This document shows positions 46,008 through 56,633 of a stretch of 64,000 nucleotides of DNA, in pieces. Position 1 is the stretch's first letter. Every line of letters starts with the position of its first letter. The translations under genes and the position numbers were made by a program. The notes below the pieces were generated by a model. It worked only from the letters and a program-made list of their open reading frames with translations. It had not been told where the DNA came from and made no database searches. The stretch is from Diphasiastrum complanatum (taxonomy: Eukaryota > Streptophyta > Lycopodiopsida > Lycopodiales > Lycopodiaceae): assembly GCA_029204225.1 (NCBI GenBank), contig CM055102.1, positions 48,084,870 to 48,148,869 of the forward strand, in the 5' to 3' direction.

Positions 46008-46890
46008 GACAATGCTAATCCTATTAGGGCTAAACCCTATCGATCTAACCCTGTCTATCGTGAGAGGATCGATGAAAATATTAAGAAATTGTTGGATGTT
46101 GGCTTCATTTATGAAGTTCAACATACTGATTGGGTATCACCCATTGTGGTTGTACCCAAGAAAAACGGCAAGTTTTGTATCAGTGTCGATCTCAAAAACC
46201 TTAATGCGATTACGAAGAAAGACCATTTTTCCTTGTCTTTAATGACCCAAATACTAGAGGAAATGGTAGGAGCTGAAGCTTTCAGCTTCTTGGATGGATT
46301 CAGTGGGTATTTCCTTGTTCAAATAGCCCGTGAAGATAAACATAAAACGTCCTTTGCAACAGAAAATGGGGCTTATGCTTATAACGTTATGCCTTTTGGC
46401 TTATGCAACACCCCTTCAACGTTCCAAAGGGTCATGCAACTGGCCTTTCAAGATCTGTTACATCGGATCGTGGAGATTTATCTCGATGATCTAGGTGTAC
46501 ATTCCTTCTCAACTACGCACCTTGACTCTCTGGAGAAAATCTTCATTCGCTGTCGTAGATTTGGAATCTCACTAAACCCAGATAAATGCCAAATATTGGT
46601 CACCCATGGGGTCGTACTCGGGCATATAATTTCAAAGGACCCGTCAAAAAATAAAGGTTATAGTGGAAATGCCCTTACCTGCAACAGTGAAGGAAGTATA
46701 TGTCTTCTTTGGTCATACAAATTATTATCGCATCTTTATAATCGACTATGCCAGCAAGGCACGCCTCGTTTATTTAGTTGTGGTAGATTCTCACTGGACC
46801 GAAGAACGAATTAAGGCCTTTGAGGAGCTGAAAACAGCCCTCACCACGGCTCCCATACTCAGCTCGCCAGATTACATGAAAGAGTCGTAA
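46008..46890 (+). pseudogene. Gypsy G1 reverse transcriptase
   Basis: RT blocks in order: AKPYRSNPVYRERIDENIKK, VSPIVVVPKKNGKFCISVDL, FSFLDGFSGYFLVQI, FATENGAYAYNVMPFGLCNT, the active-site box VEIYLDDLGVHS near 46471-46506, LNPDKCQIL and VLGHIIS. A frameshift near 46650 moves to the frame holding FFGHTNYYRIFI and the tether to RNase H (ALTTAPILSSPDY). The YLDD box keeps both catalytic Asp residues. Disabled by frameshifts. Confidence 0.9.
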
Positions 46891-46943
46891 GTAGGATCTT
46901 AGGGAGCTTCCCTTAAAGTGGTATCAGAGCAAGGCTTGCTAAG
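46887..46943 (+). other. 57-bp intrusion with stray primer-binding-site sequence
   Basis: Between the RT-side tether (...SSPDYMKES) and the RNase H start (VHTDTSKYAIGGLL) lies a 57-bp segment absent from the expected protein. It includes TGGTATCAGAGC at 46919-46930. It keeps the frame but contains stops. It looks like captured LTR-edge/primer-site sequence of another element. Confidence 0.6.
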
Positions 46944-47180
46944 ATGTGCATACTGACACAAGTAAGTATGCCATTGGAGGTCTTCTTGCGCAACCGGACG
47001 AGTATGGCAAAGACTTCTCAATATGTTTCTTGAGCAGGCAACTGGTGCTGCTGAAGTAAACTATACAACCACCGAGAGAGAATCATTGGCGATGGTCTAT
47101 GCTGTGCAACAACTAAGACATTATTTATTGCGTTCTACACAGACCATCAAGCCCTTCTATATATCGTTGAAGCCACAGCG
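46944..47180 (+). pseudogene. Gypsy G1 RNase H, truncated
   Basis: VHTDTSKYAIGGLLAQPDEY is the first RNase H block with its Asp. NYTTTERESLAMVYAVQQLR follows in another frame with the catalytic Glu, then a fragment equivalent to the TDHQALLYIV block. Coding text passes directly into the integrase zinc-finger end, so the last RNase H residues and the start of integrase are deleted. Confidence 0.8.
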
Positions 47181-47194
47181 AAGGTTATCCTTTG

Positions 47195-48228
47195 AGCAGG
47201 ACTGTAGTGGCCATCTTTGTTTAAGGACACGTTTGCTGTCATTAAAGCGTGTGATGTCTGTCAACGAGCCAAGAAAAACACTAAAGCAGGCTTCACGCCA
47301 CTGACTCCCATTATAGAAGGCGAAGCCTTCCATAACTGGGGAATTGACTTTGTTGGACCAATCAGTCCAACAACAAAACATACCCAAGCTCGTTACATCC
47401 TCATAGACACAGATTATGCCACTAAGTGGGTGGAGGCTCGAGCATCAAAGGATGCCAACACAAAAACAGTCACGCATTTTCTTTACGAAAACATTAGTAC
47501 ACGTTTTGGTTATCCCATTGAGCTAGTTAGTGATCCCGGCACACATTTTTTAAATGTTGTCATTGATAACCTCCTATGCCATTACCTTGTTGTTCACAAA
47601 AAAATGTACACCGTACTACCCTAGATGTAATGGTCAGGCTGAATCAACTAACAAGATGATATGTAAAATTTTGACCAAGATAGTTGAAACGAGTCGCTCT
47701 GATTGGGAAACAAAACTTTTCTCAGCTGTTTGGGCTTATCGCACCACCCCGAAAAAAGCCACTGGGTGGGTTACCCCTTTTCACTTAGTATATGGTCAAG
47801 AGGCGGTAATGTCAGTAGAATTCTTAGTCCCATCATTACGAGTCATGGAAGCTTTTTTAATAGATCTATATGAAAAAGCTACAATCGAACAGCTCAAAAC
47901 TAGGCTATTTACGTTAACCCAGTTATGCAAGACAAATCTTATATCTTACCATGCACAACTGGTTAACAAACGACGCCAAAAGACCTGGCATGACTGTCAC
48001 CTACACAATAAAGATCTACATTTAGGTGACCAGGTGCTTCTTTATACATCCAAGAAGCACCCCAGCAAATTGAAATTCAGAAGTGAGGGGACGTATGTTA
48101 TTAATCAAATCTTTCCTGATGGTGCAGTCCAGTTGCAAACACTTGACGGAATCCTCCTAGACACTGTCATAAATGGTGGTCGTCTAAGGCGGTATTACGA
48201 AGAGTTGTTTTTTGTTGACCCAATTTAA
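47195..48228 (+). pseudogene. Gypsy G1 integrase
   Basis: Begins inside the zinc-binding domain (WWPSLFKDTF, CDVCQRAKK keeps the Cys pair; the His pair is deleted). Catalytic core: first Asp in NWGIDFVGPIS, second in LVSDPGTHFLN, Glu in CNGQAESTNKM. Then WAYRTTPKKATGWVTPFHLV, YGQEAVMSVE and a C-terminal DQVLLYTSKKHPSKL segment. There is one frameshift near 47600. No chromodomain follows. This places G1 among non-chromovirus gypsy elements; I do not assign it more closely. Confidence 0.9.
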
Positions 48229-48620
48229 CATCTTTTCCCTAGTATATATTTTACATTTTTTATTCTTTCTTTCTATTTTTCTTATGTTCTTACGTGTAGT
48301 TCTAGTTTTGCATGCCTATTTTTCACCTCGTTCCTTGTTTATACTTCATACCATTACTTATGTACTTTCTATGCATTCTCTTCTTCTTGTACATACTCAT
48401 GGGTCATGGATGTTCTAGATCAACAAATGATAGGCTACACCATAGAATTGATTCTGACACTTTTAGCCACCTCATTTCTGTCTGACTGGTATCTCAAGCA
48501 TACAAACATTCTTGGAGATACACCTTCTTCATACGAACTTCTACTCTGAGCCACAGTCATATTTTTCCCTTGAAGTTCTTCACTTGCATCACACAGATCC
48601 ATTTCTTCATATTGGGATTT
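48229..48620 (+). other. G1 3' flank, no LTR identified
   Basis: T/C-rich non-coding DNA directly after the integrase stop. I found no polypurine tract and no direct repeat matching the sequence before G1 gag, so the LTRs of G1 remain unidentified. Confidence 0.4.
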
Positions 48621-48935
48621 TGTCAAATCTCAACTGATGGGATCCGCTCAAATCTCAACCCACGGGATCCACTCGAATCTCAACCGATGGAATCCGCTCA
48701 AATCTCAACCGATGGGATCCGCTCAAATCTCAACCGACGGGATCCACTCAAATCTCAACCGACGGGACCCGCTCAATCAACGGGATCCGCTCAAATCTCA
48801 GCCGACGGGATCTGCTCAGATCTCAACCGATCGACTCTGTCAGATCTCGACCAATGCGACTCTCTCAGATCTCGACCGACGCGACTCTCTCAGATTTCGA
48901 CCAACGCGACTCCATCAAATCTCCACTGACGCTTC
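48621..48935 (+). repeat. TCTCAACCGACGGGATCC minisatellite
   Basis: About 12 copies of a 24-26 bp unit with consensus AATCTCAACCGA(C/T)GGGATC and CGCTC, changing to GATCTCGACC-A-GCGACTCTCTCA toward the right. Same core as the arrays at 40855 and 49556. Confidence 0.9.
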
Positions 48936-49555
48936 TCATTCAAAATCCAACGAACAGACACGTCCCATCGTGCTCGAACCCAGCTGACGGCGTCCATAAA
49001 TACCATCACCTCGACGCTATTCGCACCTCAGCGAAGTGCAAACTCTGGAGCTCTCTGGCAATAATCTACTGGCGATTTTTTGGCTCTCCTACACGATCCT
49101 AGCGCTCTCTCGTTCTGTGCATCAGTGGTTGCTTCCACACCATCTCCACCCAGTATCAGCCATCCTGGTGTGTTTTCCATTGAGAGCGCCATCACAAACA
49201 GTCTCCAAACCTAATATCGCTAGTGGAGAACAAAGCATTTGAAACATTTCGCATGTTGAGGGGTAGTGTCATGCAAACATTCCACATGCTTCCATTACAC
49301 TATTGAGTATCACCTTTTAATCATACACACCTTTCTTTCATCATCTCCAAACACCCGTTTTCACCGAAAGCTACTTCCTTTACATCTCCCAATATCTTCA
49401 TTCCTTCTGCTTAGTCACAAACATATACCGACATCTGGAACTTCTATTGTTCACACCATACTTCGTTTGCCACACATCCTCCATACCCTTCTATCCACAA
49501 CACCTCCACTTTCACACACCTTCCTTCCCAACCTCAGTTCCTCACAGACCATTCC
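48936..49555 (+). other. Spacer between minisatellite arrays
   Basis: Non-coding. It probably belongs to the 5' region of the ORF at 49798. No terminus or domain seen. Confidence 0.35.
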
Positions 49556-49770
49556 TTTCCATTACATCTCAGCCGATGCCTTTCCATTACATCTCAGCCG
49601 ACGCCATCCGCTCACATCTCAACCGACGCCCTTCGCTCACATCTCAGCCGACGCCATCCACTCACATCTCAGCCGACGCCATCCGCTCACATCTCAACCG
49701 ATGCCCTTCGCTCACATCTAAACCGACACCTGTTAACCCTGTTTGAAATCTCAACCGACACCCTTTTTCC
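49556..49770 (+). repeat. CATCTCAGCCGACGCC minisatellite
   Basis: Eight to nine copies of a unit ACATCTCA(G/A)CCGACGCC with CATCCGCTC or CTTCGCTC spacers. It lies immediately upstream of the ORF at 49798. The second copy of that ORF, at 63832, has the same motif upstream. Confidence 0.9.
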
Positions 49771-49797
49771 AGATTCTTATTTCCCAATTTTTTCATC

Positions 49798-50741
49798 ATG
49801 TCTACCAACCCTGCCTCCAGTTCTGATGATAAGCTCGACATCCAATTGTCCAAATTGGATATTATTGAAATGCAACACTGGTACCAACAGGTAACATCCT
49901 TCTTTCAAGCCATTGAGTTCCAGATGCTAGTCCAGACGAGGTATCAAAGATCGTACCTCGTGCATATGATGTATGCCAACTACAATGCTACAGTACAGCA
50001 AGGTCGTGCCAGCTAATAGTTCCTCCTGTGAGGAACTATGTTTACAACATATCATTTGCACCGGCCAACTTGCAACCTTTTGGGTTACCAAGAGGACCCA
50101 ATGCTGTCACCAGGACACTTAAAAAAATCGAGCGGATAGCATACTTCAAATTCATTGACTCAACCCCGGCCAAGTGAAAAAACAAGGACGGGTATCCAGT
50201 CGAAACAATCAATGACCCACAACTACAAGCAGCATGTGCGTACTTGACAAAGTGCACACAACGACCAAGAACCAAGTTGCAGAGGGTACCCATGTCCCTA
50301 TTTCACATGATGGCAGATTCACGACTGCATGCCTAGAACTTCTATGATTGGGCACGGTTTGTTTCGAATTGCCTTTATGAGTGCATTAAGAACAAGCAGC
50401 CGATAACAATACTTGGATATCTCTTGACATATGTCACCCTTCACCAAGTCCAGAACGGGCCAAAGCTTCAACAACACTAGCAGCTTGCGGACAAGGCATG
50501 GGAAATTCCCATTGAGTCAACAAAGTCCAAGCGTGCACGATCAAGGGCCACTTCACCATCGGGATCCCAGCCTAAACGAGTAAACACAATATTCTCCCTC
50601 TGGTACAGAAGCAAAGAAGCCCACAACCGGACCCACAAGCAGCTGCAACCTTCGGAGCTCAAGAGGCCGATACCTCCAAGGCCGAGTTGCCAGACAGAAG
50701 GCAACAAAGGATGCAAAAGAAGCTTCAAGCTGGAAGCACAT
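49798..50741 (+). pseudogene. Retroelement-associated ORF 'N', copy A
   Basis: Starts MSTNPASSSDDKLDIQLSKL, followed by LTEMQ-like EMQHWYQQV and LVHMMYANYNATV. After frameshifts it continues: VYNISFAPANLQPFGLP, KNKDGYPVETINDPQLQAAC, AYLTKCTQRPR, RVPMSLFHMMADSRLHA, NCLYECIKNKQPITILGYLL, HQVQNGPKLQ and SKRARSRATSPSGSQPKRV. Stops at 50014, 50177 and 50333. The same protein text occurs on the minus strand at 61801-63832. I do not recognise the family; it lacks zinc knuckle, RT and integrase motifs. Its place directly after a minisatellite leader suggests a gag-position protein of a retroelement. It is cut at about 50741 by an E1-type LTR fragment. Confidence 0.65.
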
Positions 50742-50788
50742 GCATCTTTGAAGATCCATTTATGGTCCAAGAAGTATTGTACTTTCAC
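50742..50788 (+). repeat. Fragment of E1-type LTR 3' end
   Basis: GATCCATTTATGGTCC and then TACTTTCACA match the last 45 bp of the solo LTR at 32297-32997. No primer-binding site follows. Confidence 0.6.
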
Positions 50789-52794
50789 ATAATTTTGATA
50801 ACTAAGATTTTTTATGTCTAATTTTTGGACAAAATCCAAATTGGGTCCTTCCTCGGTGATGTGGGCATCTAAACTATCTTTGTTTATCTTATGTAGTGTA
50901 CATTTGTATATAATGGAATAAAAAAGCTTTGTCAATTGGAACAATGCTAAAAAATGTAGAATGTAAAGAATTTTTAGTTTATGAACTTTTGTGGCTAGAT
51001 CATTTAAACAAGCATGGACCAAACTCTATTTTGTCATGTAATTTCACATTTCCTATCTACTAAGCATGGTTTAGAGTTTGATTGATCTTGGTCGATCGGA
51101 GTTGTGTGTACAATCAAGTATGGTTTACGACATGTATGTAGACCGTGTAAATAGATGTACGCTTGTACATAACACTATTATTTTAATAGGCAATCGGTCC
51201 ATGAAACCAATGTTTGATTGTGGTCAAGGAATGCATGGAATGTGTATGTACAATGTAGATATCAGTTAGTGCCAAGCATTGTTTTCGAAAAATTGAATCT
51301 ATTGTGTGGATGCTCTTGTGGACTATTTGGATTATTTGTCTTAACGTGAATTTGCAATTTTTGTAAAAAATTAGGTGTTACATCGGACCAAATTTCTTGT
51401 ATAATTAATCTGAATGCAAACATAATCGAGAGGTCAAGACTGTAAGTTGCAAGAATCGAGCCTCAAGCTTGTGCCACAAGTGATGCAATAAGACTCCTAC
51501 CAAGTATGCTAACTCAAGGTGACATTTTGACTTTGCAAGACTTTTGATTTGAGAGCACGTACCATTATCATTGATGGAGAAAAAATCAATATTCTCCATG
51601 GACCATGGCTCATGGGCCTACTTCATGATCCATGAATCATGAAAATGTATATCGAAATTGTCAACGTTAAATCATGAATCATGCATGCATCTCCCTAAGC
51701 TTAGAATCTAGATTACACTCTGCCAAGGGAATATGTAGTGTGGATCCTTGGATTGATTGACTTTAAGCCAAAGTCAGCTCACCCAATCCTACACCGCGTT
51801 TGACTTTGGCATCCACCTTTGCTTTTGGTGGCTGTGTGTGCGGCGCGGAGCTGCGCTGCGACTGCGTGCGCCGTGTGGATAGATCGAGCAAGAACCAAAG
51901 CAAAACCTCGACGTCCGAAACGATCATGGTGGATATTGACCTTTTGTTTGGCTACACGATACTATATTGTCGAGCACCCTGTCTTTTGGGAAGCTCGAAA
52001 GTCGAGATTCGAGCCTCTAGCTCACCTCACCAATGACGCTTTGCTGAATCAGTAGTGATACCGATGATTGATTATTACTCTACAAATGTTTGCAATCGTA
52101 ATTTACAAATGTAAAAGTTGCTGGTCGGTGAGCTGTGAGCAAGGGGGCTGGGTGGGAACGTTCAGTGGGGCTGGCCGGGCCCATTGGTTTAGCCTCCTGG
52201 CCCATCATCAGCTGACTGTGGAGGCTTAGCTGAAGTTGCCCCCTCTTTAGGATCTGGATAAGATCAACTATTCGCAAGATGCGAAATATTGCAATAGATT
52301 GTATATTCTATTTAGGGCTAGCAATCAGGTTGATTGGAACTAGGAGTATGGAATTCTGGAAGCGCCAACAGGAAATTGGGAGTTGGAATCTTTCTGTGGT
52401 TTTAGTTTTTTATTTCTGGTAAAAGTTGAACAACGAGTCGCAGGCGGGATACGTTGCCGAGCTCTTGTAAATGCTTATGAAGTAAAACTGGCAGGCGTTT
52501 TCTAAGGGTTTTTCTGTGATAGTTGGAAGATGAGTATTTATCTCGTGCATGGGGAACGTTACTCACGTAAATATAAATGCTATTGGATTGTAACGGAAGG
52601 CAAGGGCCAAGGCGGATTGTGGACTCAGCAGTCTACTTCGACTACGAACTTCATGCTAGGATTTGACCAGTCATAAAAGCTACCTTTTCTCCTGTATCTG
52701 TTACACCCACATGAAAGCGCACAAAGTGCTAGAAATGGGTAACCATAACCCTGAGGAAATATATGAAACATCACATTAACAAGCAATGACGCGA
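50789..52794. other. Two kilobases without recognised gene
   Basis: AT-rich until about 51780, then a GC-rich patch (51785-51920) and mixed sequence. Only short frames without domains. No terminal repeats or RNA genes seen. Confidence 0.4.
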
Positions 52795-52903
52795 CAACCA
52801 ATGCAAGTCGCGAACAAGCAATCAGCAATCACTTTCTACGTGGGGGGGGGGCCCCCACGTAGAAAGTGATTGCTGATTGCTTGTTCGCGACTTGCATTGG
52901 TTG
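52795..52903. repeat. Near-perfect 109-bp palindrome
   Basis: Left arm 52795-52846 and right arm 52852-52903 are exact inverted complements of 52 bp each. Only a 5-base G spacer separates them, inside a run of 10 G followed by 5 C. Arms start CAACCAATGCAAGTCGCG. Either a recent fold-back event or a template-switch artefact of sequencing/assembly. Confidence 0.95.
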
Positions 52904-52917
52904 GGGCTTCAGGCCTT

Positions 52918-55391
52918 TGTAGCGCAGGCATCTCAAAGGGAGCCGGGAACCACGACTTAGCTTCTCAGCCTTCAACTCTTGCCATCCGAACCCACTTGAC
53001 ATACAAGCAGCCAACTCGTCAACAACGATCAGACTTAACTAACTTGAAGTTCCAAAAATCAACATTGAGATCCAACCTGGCGCCATGCCAGATCGGAGGT
53101 CCCGATATGGGTGACTTCCCTCCAAGCAACCCGCCCGACATACATCAAACCTAACCAACTCGAAGCTTCGTTACAAACGAGTAGCATCCATTCCAAGCAA
53201 GCGGTCTGACTTACATCAGACTTAACCAACTGAAAGCTTCGTCACGAGCGCTGGAAGCCAACCTAGCGCCACGCCTGACTGGACAGCCATAAACAGGTAA
53301 CTTCCACCCAAGCAAGCCATCCAACTCAGCCGACAGGTTAAAGCTCGTTCCCCAAGAGCTAAACTCATTCACGTTCATGCAAGGAACACTCAGAACCACA
53401 AGCCGCTACAGATATGGAGACAACCAGTTCTTGGACCAAATGGTCCCGACAGCATACCGCTGGCGCCACGGACCGAATGGTCCCGACGGCATACCGCTGG
53501 CGTCCCGAGATACGACCCTCAGCTATGTGCCAAGTTAAAAATTTTAAAAGCGGCCTTACAACTAGCGCTTTTACCGAAAACTGAAACCCAGAAGGTAATC
53601 AGAGTCAGTTTGAGAAAAATCTCACTTTATTGATAAATCTGAGAAGGTTACATTTCAAGTGTGTGACTGTTGTAAAGCTACCTTTACAAGCTTTACTTGC
53701 GGCGCCATCGGCGCCAGCTATGTCCTCGGCGCCAGCAGCGCCACTGCTGCTCCCGGCGCCAACGGCGCCGGCGCCGCTCCCGGCGCCACTGGGACCAGAA
53801 TCCAGCCGGCGCCAAGTTCCTATGGCTGAAAATCTTTGATCGGTTCTAGCGAAGTCCAGAGAGCTCAGATCGATGTGCAATCACCTCACACGATCTAGGC
53901 ATGATTAAAGGAAGCCTGGGGATCAATAAAATCTAGAGAGAGAAAATGACTTTCTAGAAAGAGAAAATCCTAGAGAGAGAAAAACGTGCTTTACCAGCTT
54001 GGGTAGAGTGCTTGGTATGAGGGGGGTGCCGAATCACACCAATACTATAGGGGAGTGCGGGTTGCGACTCAGGGCGAGCTCCAACCAAGTCTCAGCCTCC
54101 CTTGCTGGAATGTTGTCATGGCTCTCGCCTTGGCATGCTAGCGCCCCGGAGACTAGGGTCGGTCACACACTTGAAATGTAACCTTCTCAGATTTATCAAT
54201 AAAGTGGGATTTTCCTCAAACTGACTCTGATTACCTTCTGGGTTTCAGTGTTCGGTAAAAGCGCCAGTTGTAAGGCCGCTTTCAAAATTTTTAACTTGGC
54301 ACATAGCTGAGGGTCGTATCCCGGGACGCCAGCGGTATGCCGTCGGGACCATTCGGTCCGTGGCGCCAGCGGTATGCTGTCGGGACCATTTGGTCCAAGA
54401 ACTGGTTGTTTCCATATCTGTCGTGGCTTGTGGTCCTGAGTGTTCCTTGCATGAACGTGAATGGGTTAAGCTCTTGGGGAACGGGCTCTAACCTGTCGGC
54501 TGAGTTGGATGGCTTGCTTGGGTGGATGTTACCTGTTTATGGCTGTCCAGTCTGGCGTGGCGCCAGGTTGGCTTCCAGCGCTCGTGACGAAGCTTTCAGT
54601 TGGTTAAGTCTGATGTAAGTCAGACCGCTTGCTTGGAATGGATGTTACTCGTTTGTAACGAAGCTTCGAGTTGGTTAAGTTTGATGTATGTCGGGCGGCT
54701 TGCTTGGAGGGAAGTCACCCACGTCGGGACCCCCGATCTGGCATGGCGCCAGGTTGGATCTCAATGTTGGTTTTCGGAACTTCAAGTTGGTTAAGTCTGA
54801 TCGTTGTTGGCGAGTTGGCTGCTTGTATGTCAAGTGGGTTTGGATGGCACGAGTTGAAGGCTGGGAAGCTAAGTTGTGGTTCCCGACTCCCTTTGGGATG
54901 CCTGCGCTACAGTGACCGACCCTAGTCTCCGGGGCGCTAGCATGCCAAGGCGAGAGCCAGGACAACATTCCAGCAAGGGAGGCTGAGACTTGGTTGGAGC
55001 TCGCCCTGAGTCGCAACCCGCACTCCTCTATAGTATTAGTGTGATTCGGCACCCCCCCCCCCCCCTCATACCAAGCACTCTACCCAAGCTGATAAAGCAC
55101 ATTTTTCTCTCTCTAGGATTTTCTCTTTCTAGAAAGTCATTTTCTCTCTCTAGATTTTATTGATCCCCAGGCTTCCTTTAGTCATGCCTAGATCGTGTGA
55201 GGTGATTGCACATCGATCTGAGCTCTCTGGACTCCGCTAGAACCGATCAAAGATTTTCAGCCATAGGAACTTGGCGCCGGCTAAATTCTGGTCACAGTGG
55301 CGCCGGGAGCAGCAGGGGCACTGCTGGCGCCGGGGACATAGCTGGCGCCGATGGCGCCGGAAGTAAAGCTTGTAAAGTTAGCTTTACAACA
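52918..55391 (-). mobile_element. Solo L LTR (outer), split by another L LTR
   Basis: Parts 52918-53667 (750 bp) and 54917-55391 (475 bp) together form one L LTR in minus orientation. It is flanked by a perfect 5-bp duplication GCCTT (52913-52917 and 55392-55396), so it is a solo LTR of an independent insertion. It is interrupted at GTGAC by the inner L LTR. The second part contains five GGCGCC copies (55270-55360). Confidence 0.9.
53668..54911 (+). mobile_element. Solo L LTR (inner), plus orientation
   Basis: A complete L LTR of 1244 bp, TGTTGTAAAGC to CTGCGCTACA, flanked by GTGAC at 53663-53667 and 54912-54916. It contains eight GGCGCC palindromes within 53701-53813 and AATAAAGTGGG near 54199-54209. 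It is inserted in the outer L LTR in the opposite orientation, at the same nucleotide at which M is inserted in another L LTR. Confidence 0.92.
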
Positions 55392-55400
55392 GCCTTCCCC

Positions 55401-55801
55401 TACGTAATGCCATTGTGCGAAGGTTTTTTTTTTTTTTTCCTTTTTTGGCCGTACGGTACGGCCGTATGGCTTTACGTGTGGACTAGCTTTTTTTTTTTTT
55501 TTTGATTTTTTGCCGTTTTTTTTTCGCAAATTTTTTTATGTTTGCGGTGGAATGTGGATGTGGATAGCCAATGACGGGCTGCCACATAGCACATGCACAT
55601 TCCACCAAAGAGAGGAGAGAGAACGTGCATTCCACCGGAGAGAGAACGTGCATTCCATCGGAGAGAGGAGAGAGAAAGTGAATTCCACCGGAGAGAGGAG
55701 AGAGAATGACAGATTCCTAGGAGAGAGAAAATTGGATGGACATTATGCTCCTGAAGGTGGTCCCAAAATACAAAGGACACCTGAGCACAAGGCATTACGT
55801 A
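55401..55801. mobile_element. MITE-like element with imperfect terminal inverted repeats
   Basis: TACGTAATGCCATTGTGC (55401-55418) and GCACAAGGCATTACGTA (55785-55801) are inverted complements with one extra base. The 400-bp interior has two T-runs, a palindrome GGCCGTACGGTACGGCC (about 55447-55463) and four to five tandem copies of CATTCCACCGGAGAGAGGA-like units (55598-55705). No ORF of substance. A target duplication is not clear. Confidence 0.5.
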
Positions 55802-56138
55802 TTCCTATTCACCAAACAGAGGCAAGAAGTTGGTATAATTACACTCGAACTACAAAGGTACCTTCAGATTGGGGTTTCCCTTGTATTTGGGTGTTCTAAG
55901 TAAAAAAATTCCTAACGATGAAAGGAAATTATATCGATTAGCAAAGCACAAAACCGGGATTTAAAGTTTCAAGAGCAAGAAGTAGCTACATCAGTGTCGA
56001 AAATCAGAGAAAATTGAGATTAGCAATGGAAGTGGTGAAGGTGGTGTAGTGGATCGGAAGTGCGGCAGTTACCAGCAAGAGTTCAAAGAAAGATCGATTC
56101 ACAATCAGCAAAATCATGGAGACAAAAACCTGCACTCT
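55802..56138. other. Flank of L, no gene
   Basis: Non-coding. Read on the minus strand from 56143 it would follow copia B's truncated 3' LTR (30095-30397) if the inferred inversion is undone. Confidence 0.4.
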
Positions 56139-56143
56139 GATAA

Positions 56144-56633
56144 TGTTGTAAAGCTACCTTTACAAGCTTTACTTTCGGCGCCATCGGCGCTAGCTTTGTC
56201 CCCGGCACCAGCAGCACCCCTGCTGCTCCCGGCGCCGGCGCCGCTCCCGGCGCCACTGTGACCAGAATCCAGCCGGCGCCAAGTTCCTATGGCTGAAAAT
56301 CTTTGATCGGTTCTAGCGGAGTCCAGAGAGCTCAGATCGATGTGCAATCACCTCACACGATCTAGGCATGATTAAAGAAAGCCTGGGGATCAATAAAATC
56401 TAGAGAGAGAAAAAGACTTTCTAGAAAGACAAAATCCTAGAGAGAGAAAAATGTGCTTTACCAGCTTGGGTAGAGTGCTTGGTATGAGGGGGGTGCCGAA
56501 TCACACCAATACTATAGGGGAGTGCGGGTTGCGACTCAGGGCAAGCTCCAACCAAGTCTCAGCCTCCCTTGCTGGAATGTTGTCCTGGCTCTCGCCTTGG
56601 CATGCTAGCGCCCCGGAGACTAGGGTCGGTCAC
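56144..56633 (+). repeat. L 5' LTR, proximal part (490 bp)
   Basis: Starts TGTTGTAAAGCTACC and stops at GGTCGGTCAC where the M 5' LTR begins. The preceding 5 bases GATAA (56139-56143) are the inverted complement of TTATC at 30393-30397. It holds five GGCGCC copies (56175-56280). It complements the 750-bp piece at 34743-35492. Confidence 0.9.

Noticed and set aside
46887-46943. An intron in G1 pol (GTAAGT ... AG borders)
   Set aside because: 57 bp is below the usual minimum for plant introns, and it carries a primer-binding-site sequence, so captured DNA is the better reading.
54600-55052. ORFs inside the L LTRs
   Set aside because: They recur in every L LTR on both strands because the LTR is repeated; there is no coding evidence.
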